Shown here: one piece after another, positions 41,188-53,200 of the stretch
How the letters are laid out: every line of letters begins with the position of its first letter
Numbering within the stretch: the stretch's first letter is position 1
Origin: Undaria pinnatifida
Taxonomy: Eukaryota; Sar; Phaeophyceae; Laminariales; Alariaceae
Assembly (NCBI GenBank): GCA_012845835.1
Contig: JABAKD010000025.1
Coordinates: forward strand, 957,001-1,021,000
DNA: 64,000 nucleotides
Direction of reading: 5' to 3'
The notes under the pieces: generated by a model
What the model saw: only the letters and a program-made list of their open reading frames with translations
Told to the model about the DNA's origin: nothing
Database searches by the model: none
Translations under genes and position numbers: made by a program

Positions 41188-44100
41188 CTGTTGAATGATT
41201 CAAAACCGGTGTAACGGATGCGCGCAGGAGGGGGTGTTTTTCTCGTGTTGGTGTTCTCAGTATACCATGTCCTCAACATACCGGAAGAGTCCATAAAGGG
41301 TACTGTATGGTGCTTCTAGAGATGTGTATTACAGTCGTACCCGTCGGTCTCCCTTCGTCATACTGCGAACGTTGGCGAGGTTTTAATGTGAAACACGATC
41401 GAGACGACCGAATAGTTTTCGCTAAGCACTGCCGTCATGGCAGCTTCGCACACTCGTCTTCAGGATACAGTCATACCCATGCGCTGAAAAACGCATGCTA
41501 AACACAGCCCACCTACCCGGTTGCAAAAATACAATGACTGCTCACCAGTCGGTAGAGCCAAGAGTCAGATGGATCCATGTGAGGCCGCATTAGCTCAAAA
41601 CCCAGTAGACTTGCGAACGCGAAGATGCATGCCATGGCCACTTGTGTTGCGGTGTGCGGCGCGATAAAAATGAGCACCCCCGTCAAGAGCATTCTCCGAC
41701 CGCACTCGACCACCTCGTAGTAGTATAAGTCGGGACCTGGGTACAGAATAACGGCGGTCAGCACGGACGCGGCATTATAAATGATTGTAAGCATCAATGG
41801 CCGTCATGTTCAAACCGATGAAGACACTATGACCATGCTGTCAATCGCTCGACGAGCGGGTGATGTTCCTCGTCATACGATGACACACACCGCAGGTACG
41901 ACAAACTATCGTCGTGGCCGGGAGTGCGATCGAAACAGAGACATCAATCGTACCCTACTAAAAAGGTGAGAAAATCAAAACCAAAGCGGGGTACTGTGAC
42001 CACTAAACCACGTTACAAAACGACACACTCATTTTGTGTTTAACTTGCGGCTACAGTACCCTCCATTTCTTGGAAAAAACACCTGTGGGGTGCCAACGTA
42101 TGAACCTTGTCAATCATCTTCTGGACGGCATATGTCTTCACACAATAGACAGCTTCCAGACGAACAAAAGCGATACAGGAGGACACTGACTCTCGCCAAC
42201 AGGTCTTATATGGCTGAACTATCTCTTGTACCCCTCACCGAAATCCTTCCACAAAAACATCGAGGGAACCAGCTCAGGATTCTCACTACGTGCTTTCACT
42301 TTTCTCTCCAGCTCTTTCAACTTCTCAGAGGAGTAGCTGCTTTTAGTGTGACCCTTTGACGTCGGGAGAACTGCTTCGGATGAGTCATCGTTTTCGCTGG
42401 CGTAGTCGGCTGTAGGGGCGGCTTGATCGGCTCCGCCGCGCTGGGCGTTAATACGAGGGTTGAGCAGTTCTCGATTTCTCCATAAGATGGCGGCGTAGAG
42501 TACTGGGATGCCGATCGGGTACACCTGTGCAACGTTTGAGACGAATCGGAATCACCGTTTGGGACGAGCCCGAGGAAAACGTAGCGGCAAGGACAGGTCA
42601 CACGACGAATACTAAATACGAACTTGCGGTATGAGAGCTGGTTAGTGCATTTCGCATAGTCTGCACAGCATCGATTACAAGAAAGGCATCAAGCATATCA
42701 CGCGTGCTACGATAGAGGTAGCAGTTTTCGCCTGAAACGTTTTAAGAAAGAAGGGGCTCCTTAACCCAAACGTCGTCGGAAAATGGCAATTTTTGGCGTG
42801 ATTGTCGTTGTGCACCTAGGCCAATGGAACTTTTATCCGGCCGTAGCAGCTTTAAGTTTTTCTCGAAGTCATGTTTTGAGAGAGATCTGAAGCGCCCAGC
42901 TTGAGAAACGTCAGAAAAAACGTGGTGCACCTCGATCGTAGCACGCGTCTGGTATACTTGAAAGTATAGCATTATATACGCAGCCGGCCTGCCTGACTGC
43001 TCACCAAGATCATGAGCGCCGCGTAGACTTGAAATAACACATGCAGGTTCGATTTGCACGATAGACTGTAGTCTGCCCTGAGGTAGCTTTCCTCCTCCCC
43101 GATGTCATCGTCGCAGGCGAACGCTTTGAATGTCGCGGTAGATGCTGACGTAAACACCTGCCATCGATGCAGTACAAACGATCAGACACCCCAGCATGAA
43201 ACCATCGACCTCCTTGGCTGACAAACAAATGGCCGCTGCTGTATGGATGAAGATAGGGGTGGGAACATTGGGTTTACCACGCAAAAGCTAGATCCTGAAC
43301 GCTAAAAGATGTTTTACATACAACAAATGGCTACCTCGAACACCCGTATTTGGTGTTGCCGAAAAAGGTGAATCGGTGATGTATGATCATACTCCCAATC
43401 GAATAGTCTAACACGAAGCCGAAGGGTTATGGAAGGTCAAACAGAAGGCAATAACGCCCACCTGCCCGAATCTGTCACGACCATCTGGAACACCCTAGTC
43501 CAAACACGATCAACAAAAACAGGATAAGGCAGTCTTACGTTTCTGTCTCAAGCAAACATTCCGCCTGATTTCATTTATCGCTGCAGCATAATCACCGCAA
43601 ACGGGTAACATTGAAGCTCACCAAAAATGTTAGCAGCAACCCCGCTGCCAAGTGCCTCGACCACGCTGCCCTCTTTGCAGCGACCCCGGCAGACCCCACC
43701 CCTGCCCGACGCATTGCCATACGGTACGTCAAGGCCAGTACAGCCGTCAACACTAAAGGCGCCAGTGTTGTAAGTAGCAGTCGTTGATAAAAGTTTATTG
43801 ATGGCAGGAGACACGAGGCCGAGAATAGATCCCCGATGTCGAAGTTTGCGACGTTGATCCACGCCAAGAAACGCGCGTAAGACGCCGGGAACTCGATCCC
43901 GGTTATACTGGAGCATACCGTGAGAATCTGCCACACCACCACCAGGATTTTGAGCTTGTTCAGCGGCAACATCGACACCAAGCGTTTAATCTTCTCGCCA
44001 AGGCCACATCCCTTTGGCTTTCCGCCATTGGTGTATTCCATCGTCCCCTTCCTGCCTGCGGGTCGGCTTCCTTGGGCTGCGACGGCTGCAAGCCGAGTGT

Positions 44101-47100
44101 CTCGACGGGCGGACACCCCCGCATACCTAGGCGGGTTTCTGGTCGTCACGTCAGACAGTTCATCGTCCGAGCCAGGGACAGTGCCGAGTGGGCCGGATCG
44201 CGTCCCATGAAAATCGTCAAGCTCACAATCAGCCGTCGAAAGGCGCGTTCTGGGACCAGCAACAGCATCGTTACCACCGCAGTGTTTAGCCTCCGCCGCA
44301 AACGACACCGCCGGAACGACTGTCGCATCCAAGGAATAGTCTCTGGTGCGTAGGTTGGGTCTGTTTCGGTTTGATTCAGAGTCCAACCGAAGAAAAGCGG
44401 TTGCATCTAATGAGTCCATTCTGTAACCCGTTTCGGAAATACGTCGTTCGTCTAATGGTTCCTGCTGTGCGGACGACCCAACGCTGGATGCCCTTTTACT
44501 GGTGGAGAACGTTTGGCCGACGGAATGGCGGACCATGTCGACAGCGTCAAGCCCCCCAATGAGAAACACCGCTGCCAAGAGTCCCAGCAGGAAAATAACG
44601 ACTACGACCACCGAAGCCATCGCGAAGAGCAAGTGGGTCTTTGTGTTGTCGCAGGAGTAGCAAGTATTGCTAGCTCCTCTGCCATACCCTTCGGAGCACA
44701 CGGCACAATCTGAAACGAAAGCAGCGTCGTTGCGTTGAAGACGCTGAATGAGAAAGATGCGCATGCGTACATATCAACCATGGCCACTGAAGGGCAGCGA
44801 CGTCTACAACAAACAACTAACTAACTACTAAGTAATGTCTCAGTGAAACTGCTGCTACTTCCGGAGAAGCTTGTTTTGTGTAGTACAGCCGCAAGACCTC
44901 TAACCGTTTATTTTATACACCAAAGATCGGACATGTGAAAAAAATACGTAAACAAAAACATATATCAAACTGCAACATCAACCAAACCACAGATATCTCA
45001 ACGGAAAACCTCGTCGCAGCCACTTCCAGCCGAGCGGTTTGTACCGCACGGTTATACGTGAACTCACATGGACCCTGGTACCCGTCCTTGCAGTAGTCGT
45101 CCGAAACCAATATCTCCTTCGCGCCAACGCACGCCTCTGAGTACAGGCATTGGTGAACTACCAGAGATTCGCTGTTCGGCCGCCAATAACCCTGAAGTAT
45201 TGGCAACGAGGCCCGCGTTGCCCCCGGACTAGTGCAATTCACCCCTTCCTCGCCCTCGATGGTTGAGCACTGCAGGCACGAGACGTCGTTTCCGTTGGAT
45301 TCCAGCGGCATGGCGTACTCATAAGCGTGACAAAGGTAGAATGTCATGATAACGTTCAACCTAGCGGCAGTCGTTGAGTTGGAGTGGGATGTTACATTGA
45401 AGACATTCGTAACTAACCCCCCGACGTCCTGCGTCGAGGGGGCACCCGTAACCTTAACAGTGACGGATCCTCCCGGAGGCAGAACCCCGCTGGATGGTAC
45501 AACGTCCAAGTCTAGCTCCCCCCCCTCGAACAGCAGGTCCCAGATGGCCATCGTGGTCCCGGTTGCCGCTGATGACACCGAAAGCTCGTACGACACCGTA
45601 TCTGGGCTGTAGGTCACGGTATCTGGAGATGATTGGAGCCTGAGGGACAGCTCGCCACCATCGTGTAGACATTCCCCGCCCTCGACACACTCGCACAGTA
45701 CTCCTAGTACACTGTCCACGCACTCCCCTGTGCCGCACGCATTTGGATCGCTGCAAACCAAAGCACGGTCAACCAGCGACGGGGAGTCGTTAACTATGGC
45801 GTTTTCGAACGTGACGCTACTGACCATGGCGTTGCGGATCTCGGCGTCCGAGTTGGGCGAAATGACTGCAAACAGTGCGGAGCTCCCACTGAAGTCGCAG
45901 CTGTTTAAGACCAGGGAGCCATTAGCTGAGTTGTCGTTGAAAACAACGGTGTCGCCCAACCAGCCGTCGAACACGCATTTCTCCGCAGCAAGCGTGCTGT
46001 TGTCGTCCAGCTGTACCGCGCGATTGAAGGAGTAATCCTGCAGGCCAACACTCGATTCGAACGTGACCCCTGTGGCGACGACAGAGCTAGCGGCCACGTA
46101 AACTACGCTGCCACCCGAGGCCACGTTGTCGGTGACGTTCAAGTCCTCGAAAGCGGCGGTCTCCACGTTCGTAAGGTAAATGGCCGCTCCTTGGGGCGAC
46201 TTGTTGTCCACCAAGTGGCAGCTAGAGGTCACCAGCGTGCTTTCTCGGGCGTAAATGCCCCCGCCTTGATCGCCGGCGTAGTTTCCCGTGATGGTCGCCC
46301 CCGCACATGTGAAGCTGCCACCTTCCTCAGCGAAAATGAATCCGCCGTAGTACCTGAAGGAGAGCATACCGACCGCCGACATGGAGGATATCCAAGAGTA
46401 AACGTGGCGCATGAGGTTTCGCCTGAATAATTGTTCTGAACCCCGGCCACATAATGCTGACGCAACTACGGAGATATCGAAAGACTCCGCCTACAGCCAA
46501 ATGAATGCCCGCATCGAACCTAAGGGGAAATATGGGGTTAAATATCTTCCCATCACATGCAGTACCTCCAAGCTCACGCTAGAGGCCCACAACGGAAGAG
46601 AGAATGCACATTAAAACGAACCACCGCCACAAAGGTGACTTTCGTATTCGCAAGGCTGGCTCACATTGCTCTATTGTTTTCGAACGTGCCCCCGGTGACT
46701 TTAGCCAACGTAGATTCTCCCCATAAAGCGATCGCGCCACCCATTTCGAGCGCCCTGTTGTTTCGGAATGTCCCTCCCTCGATGGATATATCTGACGCCT
46801 CGTCGCCGTTGACGTATAGCTTTTTGGACATGACAACGAAAGCGGCGAAGAGTTTTTCAACAACGTATACACCGAGGCACCGGTGGAAAGGGTTCCCCTA
46901 TTTCCTCGGGCTGGGTTGGGCCATTCACAGGATTGGGTCAATATCCTCTCCAAGACGGGCTTTAACCTAGTTCGCTGGCGCAGAACATCACAATCCTGCT
47001 AAAACAATACGAACTAATGACGCGGTGATAAGTATCGCTAAGCCGAACAACACAGCATAGAAAGGTACTCGGGCGAGAGTGGCATATATATAACGAGGCT

Positions 47101-48277
47101 ACTAAGGTGACAAGCACGATGCAACCGTAAACTTGGTTTTTGTCAATGGGGTACTGGACTTTACCGGTGGATCTATAAGCACGCACCTAATTCGTAACGT
47201 TACAAAACAGCTTTCCGTCACGCCGGCCCCTCGGTCACACAGAAATTGCACCTATCCAGACATAGTATGGTGGAGGAGCCGGCATAACTCAAATGCGATG
47301 CTGCGAAAACGATAACGACAAGGTTCGCTGCTTTACAGGTCCACGCAATGTCGCCATTGCGTTTGACCTAGTACGCTCATCGACCTTACTAGCATATGCG
47401 GTGTTCCTGGCGGCCGAGCAACTTACCGCACCACCTCTCCTTGTTGCAATGTTATTTTCTATCCACCCCCCTGTAATCGTAACTGTGGAGTCGCCTTCAG
47501 CGTATATGAACCCGCCTCTGATGCTGGTTTGTGCTGTGAAGTTGCCGCCATTAACGCTGATATTGCAGCCCTCACCAGCAACTGGGCGTTGGGCGTTGGG
47601 ACAACAGGAAATGCAGGGTCAACGAGAGATATGCAGGGCCAACGAGAGGGTAAAATCGATCAAACCGACGGCCAACAATGCAGGTACTCGCATGCAGAGC
47701 AACGAAGTTGGGCCGTCGCCCATCAAGCTTGACCTACTATCGTAGAGGCCCCAGTCGTGTGAACCAAATACGTAGATGGGTGGCGCTGGTAAAAACGCTG
47801 AATCTGCAGAATCATATTTCGGATAACGTTGGTAGTGTGTGGCCGACGCTAAAGCGAGACCGCAATTCCAACGCGAGCATATCAAGGTATTCTCGAGCCA
47901 ATCGATGTGGTATCAGCTTCCACCTCCTAAACGTGCTGTTCGTCGTGCTCCATGAGCACCCAACACGGCCATCAGGGCCTTTCGTTGAGTTGACAAGTCT
48001 ATATTTCGGGGCCGGACGTATATTTTGATGTATCGGTGCCGGTTAGAGCGCCGTTAAAGTAGTACCGCCGCCACACAAGAATCGCTACCGAGTGACGACA
48101 TGGGTTGCACTCACGTATACTGCCTCCGTTTGAGGCCGAGTTCTGTAGCATGACCGTGCCATCGTTGATAATTCCCGTGCCCATAACATAAAAGCAGCCG
48201 CCGTGGTTTTTCGCTGAATTCTCCTTGCAGAGAACATCGTTGAAGATGACCGTTCCATTTGCATCCCAGCCCAGCAC
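40603..48277 (-). CDS. Gene B: convergent paralogue of gene A, beta-helix plus multi-pass membrane protein; N-terminus missing from model
   Basis: Proposed exons in coding order: 48115-48277, 47427-47581, 46665-46819, 45068-46353, 43622-44709, 43005-43157, 42239-42524, 41546-41736, 40603-41187. All borders are GT-AG and phases agree; the total of 4062 nt gives 1353 residues. Exon order, phases and mostly lengths equal those of gene A exons 2-10. Shared blocks include GGFIFAEE, SPQ-AAIYLTNV, CxCVEGG, YCAVC-EGYGR, PLNKLKI, YLRADYSLSC, VYPIGIPVLY and YYYEVVECGRR. The first exon starts in phase 0 with VLGWD, so it needs an upstream exon ending in GGA plus a signal peptide; I find none up to 64000. 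Either that exon lies beyond the window or gene B is 5'-truncated. It differs from gene A by a longer intracellular loop and a ~140-residue C-terminal tail. No internal stop breaks the exons. Confidence 0.78.
40765..40878 (-). repeat. 57-bp tandem repeat in gene B tail
   Basis: GTGGCGATCGTTCGAA recurs at 40765 and 40822. The 57-bp period keeps the frame and gives two SNDRH-ending peptide units. Confidence 0.8.
41282..41302 (-). other. Candidate 21-nt microexon in gene B last intron
   Basis: On the minus strand an AG (CCATACAG) precedes and GTATGTTG follows 21 in-frame nucleotides. It holds the same place, length and donor as 35431-35451 in gene A, but the peptide is not similar. Confidence 0.2.
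41546..41736 (-). CDS. Gene B exon: conserved membrane core
   Basis: 191 nt, equal to gene A exon 9. Encodes PDLYYYEVVECGRRMLLTG through DSWLYRL. Acceptor CCCAG, donor GTGAGC. Confidence 0.9.
42239..42524 (-). CDS. Gene B exon: membrane helix and charged loop
   Basis: 286 nt, equal to gene A exon 8. VYPIGIPVLYAAILWRNRELL, then a loop rich in Ser, Glu and Lys, ending FLWKDFG across the junction. Acceptor GCACAG, donor GTGAGG. Confidence 0.88.
42701..42948. mobile_element. 250-bp miniature inverted-repeat element in a gene B intron
   Basis: The left end ACGCGTGCTACGATAGAGGT is mirrored at the right as ACCTCGATCGTAGCACGCGT. No coding capacity. It sits in the 480-bp intron 42525-43004; the matching gene A intron is only 208 bp, so removing the element makes the two introns similar in size. 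No clear target duplication is visible. Related copies lie at 53201-53928 and about 36248-36480. Confidence 0.8.
43005..43157 (-). CDS. Gene B exon: membrane domain
   Basis: 153 nt, equal to gene A exon 7. VFTSASTATFKAFACDD, then YLRADYSLSC and a helix ending ALMIL. Acceptor ATGGCAG, donor GTGAGC. Confidence 0.88.
43622..44709 (-). CDS. Gene B exon: end of Cys-rich stalk, first membrane helix, long loop, next helices
   Basis: 1088 nt, against 992 in gene A. CAVCSEGYGRGASNTCYSC closes the stalk, and the first helix contains VVVVVIFLLGLLAAVFLIGG. A hydrophilic loop of about 180 residues is rich in Asp, Arg and Ser. PLNKLKILVVVWQIL and INVANFDIGDLFSASC follow. Acceptor CGTTTCAG, donor GTGAGC. 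Confidence 0.9.
45068..46353 (-). CDS. Gene B exon: last beta-helix coils, EGF-like cluster, Cys-rich stalk
   Basis: 1286 nt, same phases as gene A exon 5. YYGGFIFAEEGGSFTC, then GGGIYARES, KSPQGAAIYLTNV, CSDPNACGTGECVDSVLGVLC, SPDTVSYELSVSS, CSTIEGEEGVNCTSPGA and GYWRPNSESLVVHQCL. Acceptor CTCCTTCAG, donor GTGAGT. Confidence 0.9.
46665..46819 (-). CDS. Gene B exon: beta-helix coils
   Basis: 155 nt. Begins LYVNGDEASDISIEGGTFRNN, contains MGGAIALWG and ends TFENNRA. It pairs with gene A exon 4. Acceptor TCCAAAAAG, donor GTGAGC. Confidence 0.82.
47427..47581 (-). CDS. Gene B exon: beta-helix coils
   Basis: 155 nt, equal to gene A exon 3. Contains CNISVNGGNF, RGGFIYAEGDSTVTITGG and NNIATRRGGA, ending right after GGA. 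Acceptor CGCCCAG, donor GTAAGT. Confidence 0.82.
48115..48277 (-). CDS. Gene B first detectable exon: beta-helix coils
   Basis: 163 nt, equal to gene A exon 2. VLGWDANGTVIFNDVLC, then HGGCFYVMG and NSASNGGSI. Acceptor CATTGCTCAG, donor GTGAGT. An earlier exon is required but not seen. Confidence 0.85.
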
Positions 48278-50152
48278 CTGAGCAATGGAGTAGAATTAAG
48301 CACCACTTAAAAGAGTTTGGACATTTGCAGGGTATCTCCATATGCACATCTTTGTGCTAAGCGAAGTGGTAAGTGTTAATCGTGGTGCCATGGGTTGAAG
48401 TTGTTGAAGTAGACAACTGTAGTTGAATTAGACACATGTATGAAAAACCAAATTCAACATCGGTTACCGAACACATGGCACTGGCATCTCTTAGGTAAAA
48501 TGGGCAGCAAGCAACTTTTTTTTCCTGTCTGTTAACCTGTTGAAAGAAACACCCTGGCAAACATCACGGCAAGCCGGGACCCGGGCCACAGTAGAGGAGT
48601 CCCTCTTGAGAGCTAGTTTTGCAGTCACTTGAGGTCACTCGCGCGAGTATCCCCTATTTCTATGCGGCCTGAAAGAGTATGTGATGTGTTTAGAAATCGC
48701 GATATCAATCTACAATAGAATGGTAAGCTACACTGCGCGAGAAAAATCACCAAAGAAAGGGCTTTTCGTCCATGAGGTACTGTGTCACTCGTGCGAGTGG
48801 CTCAAGCCCGATGGTGAAAGGGGGTTACCCTCCCTAACGGAGCCTTGGTCACGGCCAAGCTTTGCAACCGGCCCCGTCGACCAAAGCCTGCATTCACACA
48901 GCAGTCAAGAACGATCGTCCGGCTACGGAAATTGAAGTATCTGCTTCCACAGCGATCGCTTTAGTGTTGGCTTTGAAACATTTTCCTGATTGGAACTCGA
49001 AAACACATTTCGATTGATAATGATTTAAACACATCACATGTACAATCGATATATCACGCCCAACCACGGCACCTCACGCGTTGTAAGGGTGCACGAGCGA
49101 ACGCAAAATCGCTTCTGTTTATAAAATTGGACTCTGTCTCTTGCGTAACACGCTAGTTTAGGCCGGACACCATCATAACGCTCACGTATTTGACTCAGGG
49201 CCGTTCGGGATTAACATCCACGTCAGCCGTTTTTTTTATCAAACTGTCGTACATATTCCGAAACCAGTTCAAGCAAATATGCCTAGATGAATCAAGAAAT
49301 ACGGTATCAGTACCACCACGTTTTCCAGTAGTTGCTGCATGGCTGTTGTTTCTCCATGTTGCTACGCACAGCTGACTTTTGAACCAGTGAAAATGCCGGG
49401 GGGGGAGGGGGGTACCAACCGTAAGACTGATCCAAGATAAAAGAGGACAGGGTGTTTGCTTGCCCTACGCCGCGTATCGTCTCGACGTGTCAGTCGTCAC
49501 AAATATAATGTAAACGTTTTAGGTCGTCACGGTCCACCGTTACGTGTTGTTTTACGGTCTTCTATGTGTGATGTGAAACGCCACAATGTGCCAGGTGCTG
49601 AGATCGCCACGTACGTGTCAACAATACGTCACGTTTACCACGCCCAAGGCTGTTCAACCTGCACGTGTTATGCCCGTTTTCAAATTGCTGCTGTAGATGA
49701 ATTGTCGGCTATATAGCACGCCTACCACCATCGCCCCGTACAATACGTACCAGGGTGCCGAATTCCATCTCGGCTTGGAGTTCCTACCGATTGTACGCCA
49801 CCATTTCCTTGGCGTTTCGAGGAACTAATATTCAATTAACATCAACGCCTTAGCTAGACAAGGTATCACGCGGAGGTAATTCTAGTCGATAGAAATGAAA
49901 TCTTGCGGTATAGTCTACGGTATACCTTGTATGACGGTGTATATCTCCCTCCACATTGTATATTACACCACTGGAGTACATTATCAGGATGATTATCTAC
50001 TTCAAATGCCAAATCAACCACGATAATTACCACCCGGGTACGTCGTTCATCACACCCCTTGCGGTATCACGCCTCACAATTGGTATGGCACCGCCAAGAT
50101 ATCTGCTCCCTCGAAATGCGGCAAGGGCACGACAGCAACCTACCGGTACATG
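48278..50152. other. Upstream side of gene B: unassigned
   Basis: I searched by eye for a minus-strand exon with a signal peptide and FxxN/GGA coils and saw none. A WLKPDG-type peptide relic lies at about 48784-48830 on the plus strand. Nothing else is supported. Confidence 0.4.
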
Positions 50153-50452
50153 TCAATCTTGCACGTCGGCCCAGACCAAAACGCAACTATAATCAACCAT
50201 AGATCTGACACCAACCCTGACACCATTTTTTAATTTCGGGGGCTCGAGGTCCACCCGGCCAATCGCGCGACTCCGCGGCGTGTTTGGAATGTGGAAGTAT
50301 TTGGTTTCAGTTTCACTATGGATGTTGAATTTTCGTACGGCGGGCGGTGATGACGGTATGAGCACCACTGTCGCCATGAACAGTGCGAAGGCGATACTAC
50401 TGTACACCCTGCGTAACGCTCCTACTGCTTCGAAGTAAAACAGTAGGTGCAT
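50153..50452 (-). CDS. Hypothetical short open frame with N-terminal hydrophobic segment
   Basis: 99 codons. The N-terminus (FALFMATVVLI within the first 35 residues) could be a signal peptide or anchor, followed by a hydrophilic tail without cysteine pairs. I recognise no family, and neighbours give no support. Confidence 0.2.
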   Translation of the reverse strand: MHLLFYFEAVGALRRVYSSIAFALFMATVVLIPSSPPAVRKFNIHSETETKYFHIPNTPRSRAIGRVDLEPPKLKNGVRVGVRSMVDYSCVLVWADVQD

Positions 50453-50940
50453 TCGGAACCCATAGTCTAATGGATGTGGCCCCCCATGTTAGTTGGGTGT
50501 TGTCATCTGGCGTTTTGCTGAATGAAGCTGGCTGTCTGATTTGCTTAGTTTTCGTTCTTTCTCGACGTTAGTACTCTGCTCAACGTGTGGTACTTCTGGG
50601 TGTCTCTGCCCTATCCCTGCGCAGCACTTCGTTTTCATATACTTTCAAAATATCCCTTTCTTTGTGCTTTCTCCTGTGCTCTTCGTTCCGTATTATAATA
50701 ATCTTCATTCTTTGCACGTAGTCTGGCGTGTTCGGTTGCGTATGTTGCCCCCCGCATTCATTGCGTTGGGTATTGCATCGCCAAAATCACCTGAGTTTGC
50801 GTGTTTGCTACGACGTAGTGTGTGGTCATAGAGGTTGTATGCCCAGATGAGGCAGGCCCTGATCGTGCAATAGTACACAAAGGTAAATATTACATCAACA
50901 TAATTACACTCCAGCCTTGAGATAAAAGATTTTGACAAAA

Positions 50941-51560
50941 CTCATCTTTGCAGGCTGTGTGAGATACTCCGATCGCGCGTACTAACTATGGTTTGTGTGT
51001 CCTCGTTAAGGATATAGGTCGGCGACTCCTCTTGGAACTACAGTGTCGCTATTAGGGTCAACAGCGTGATGTTAGGCAGTCTGTTCGCGGCAACTATAAA
51101 ACCCATAATTTTTGAGGGGGACAAATCTGACACATCTGTGGAAGGAAATGCATCATATTATCAAGTGTATCCTGTTAGTCACATGTCCGGTGTGGGGAGG
51201 GCGGAGTTTTTTAAGGGTGTGGGGGCATGTGTTCGAAGAAGAGGGAGCGGGGCGGGGGGGGGGGGGGGGACTATAAATCCTCTGAGGGGATAAATCTGAC
51301 GGTTTCGGAAGGAACTTACTAGTTCATCATGTATATCCCGTAAGCCGTACAACCAGTGAGGAGAGGGCGGAGTGTTCGAGGGGGGGGAAGGGGGGGTTGG
51401 GGCAAAAGGTTTTTCAACAGCTTTAGGTCGCATAGTTGTAGGGGTTTGCTATCCGCGTGGTGCTAGGTCTAGGCGATGGTGCGGATGGTGGGGAAGGAGG
51501 GGGCGTTTGGGGGGGGGGGGGGAGGGGATGAATTGGAGAATCGGCATATATATAATATCG
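50941..51560 (+). repeat. Dispersed repeat family R2, copy 2, with internal tandem unit and G runs
   Basis: The first ~390 bp match 36601-37010. Within it a ~165-bp sub-unit is tandem: AAATCTGAC...GGAAGGAA...GTGTGGGGAGGGCGGAGT (from about 51121) recurs as AAATCTGAC...GGAAGGAA...GTGAGGAGAGGGCGGAGT (from about 51290). G runs of about 16 (51254-51269) and 14 (51509-51522) are present. Confidence 0.85.
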
Positions 51561-51564
51561 GTGG

Positions 51565-52495
51565 AAACATTAGGTCAATGCGAAGAAGACCCAATATCAC
51601 CGTCCCCAAAGTATGATGCCATCTTTCGGTAAAACGTTGTGATCAAACTCAGAACGAACACCCAATTATTCTCTGGAGCACGCTGTACATCACATCCCCG
51701 GATGGGGACAGGCCGGGTCGACATACACACGCATCCGTATACAACGGCAGCTTGCGCTGCCGGGGTTGTAACGAAGGCCAGTGATAGGGACAGCTTACGC
51801 TATACCTACAATGGGACCCGAAGGGTGCGCAAGCTAGCGTTGGGCTGCGAAAGCAACTGAGTTAAATCGACACACGACACGTATGAAAATACGTGGAAGT
51901 GTGGTGAGTTGAAGCTAAATTTTTCCCGACCCGCCGGAGGATGAAAAAAAAAACACACACACACACGTGAGGGTCACCCCTGAGAATATGACAGGGAGTG
52001 ATTGATCGATTGATCGTCAGCTTACTTGGTTAAGCTCAAAACAGTAGACAGGAAGTCTCTTGCGAAAGTGCCGTACCGCTGTCCAACCATGTAATTCCCA
52101 TGTTTACCTCTGTGTCAACTGTGTGGTAGGATCAGCCGAGGTAAAGTATTGTTCTATCTTCCGCCACATTTTGGTTAAGTAGATTGACGAGTGCCGATGG
52201 TAACAATACATTCAACACTGGGCGTTACATAAGCAAGAACAAAAAAAGAACTTGTAGAATCTGTTCACACACACCCTACCCTCCATGATGTCACACTTGA
52301 TGGTCATGTTAATTCTTCCCGGTCAAGAAAACCGGTGGGACCGATTGTACCTCGGAGTTATTCCGACGGCGTTCACTAGTAAAAAAACGCCTGAGGAAAT
52401 TTCCTCAAACCCAACGTTACTGTGTGAGCGGAGGCCGAGTCTCTAATACCAATACCAGGTAGCCAGTACATGGTACGATATGAGCTGATGCTGCA
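51565..52495. other. Unassigned spacer
   Basis: Includes a short (AC)n run near 51954-51965. No gene is supported. Confidence 0.4.
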
Positions 52496-53143
52496 TTATT
52501 GTACCACATCACGCTCACATACCCCGCCGGAGCCACCCAGCTGGCTGTGTGAGATCGGATGCCTCTCGTGATAAACGTGTGGAAGCACTTGTACTGTACT
52601 TAATTCATCAAGGGCTGAAGGTCGTGGCAGAAGTGGGTTTGGGGCGCGTAAGACACGGCGCACCCGCGGTGCACGGACCTCGACAAACGCTGTTGCGGCG
52701 ACGTCGTATTGATGTGCTTGGTAGGGGCGTGACTTGAACGAAGGTCGGCACCGTTGACGAGGATTGATAGGTGCGGCCTGGAATGGGCCGACGTTCACCA
52801 AGCGAGAAAGCTGCATCAAGCGGCGATGTAGACGTAGATACCTACCGCCACCGAGTGGAGATCGTCTTCGACAAGCCTCCTTTCCGTGGGCGACAACGAA
52901 TACGTTAAAATCCAACGAGCAAGGAGGCCACGGGCGGCAGTATATCATGCGACGTGCGAAGCAGATTGATGGGGCTACAGAATAAAGGATGCCCCGATCA
53001 GCACCAGCGACAATGTGAGGTTGGCCTCGCAGACGGGGGCAGGCGTTCTCCAATTGGACCCCGTCGAGTTTCAAGGGTGCTACCCTTGATCTTCGGCATA
53101 AGGCATACTGTAGATGGGACGATAATAGTTGCAGTTCGTACAC
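52496..53143 (-). CDS. Hypothetical long open frame, possibly a transposase relic
   Basis: 215 open codons on the minus strand, Arg- and Pro-rich. The only suggestive word is RPWPPCSLDFNVFVV, which recalls the WPPxSPDLNPIE motif of Tc1/mariner transposases, but the flanking sequence does not continue that family. It may be a decayed transposon or a GC-driven open frame. Confidence 0.2.
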   Translation of the reverse strand: MYELQLLSSHLQYALCRRSRVAPLKLDGVQLENACPRLRGQPHIVAGADRGILYSVAPSICFARRMIYCRPWPPCSLDFNVFVVAHGKEACRRRSPLGGGRYLRLHRRLMQLSRLVNVGPFQAAPINPRQRCRPSFKSRPYQAHQYDVAATAFVEVRAPRVRRVLRAPNPLLPRPSALDELSTVQVLPHVYHERHPISHSQLGGSGGVCERDVVQ

Positions 53144-53200
53144 CCAGATGATAGGCGCGATATGATGGGCGTGATAAGATAGGCGCGATTATAGATAGAT

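Noticed and set aside
52496-53143. Confident Tc1/mariner transposase call
   Set aside because: Only one word (WPPCSLDFN) resembles the family; catalytic context and other motifs are missing, so listed only as hypothetical.
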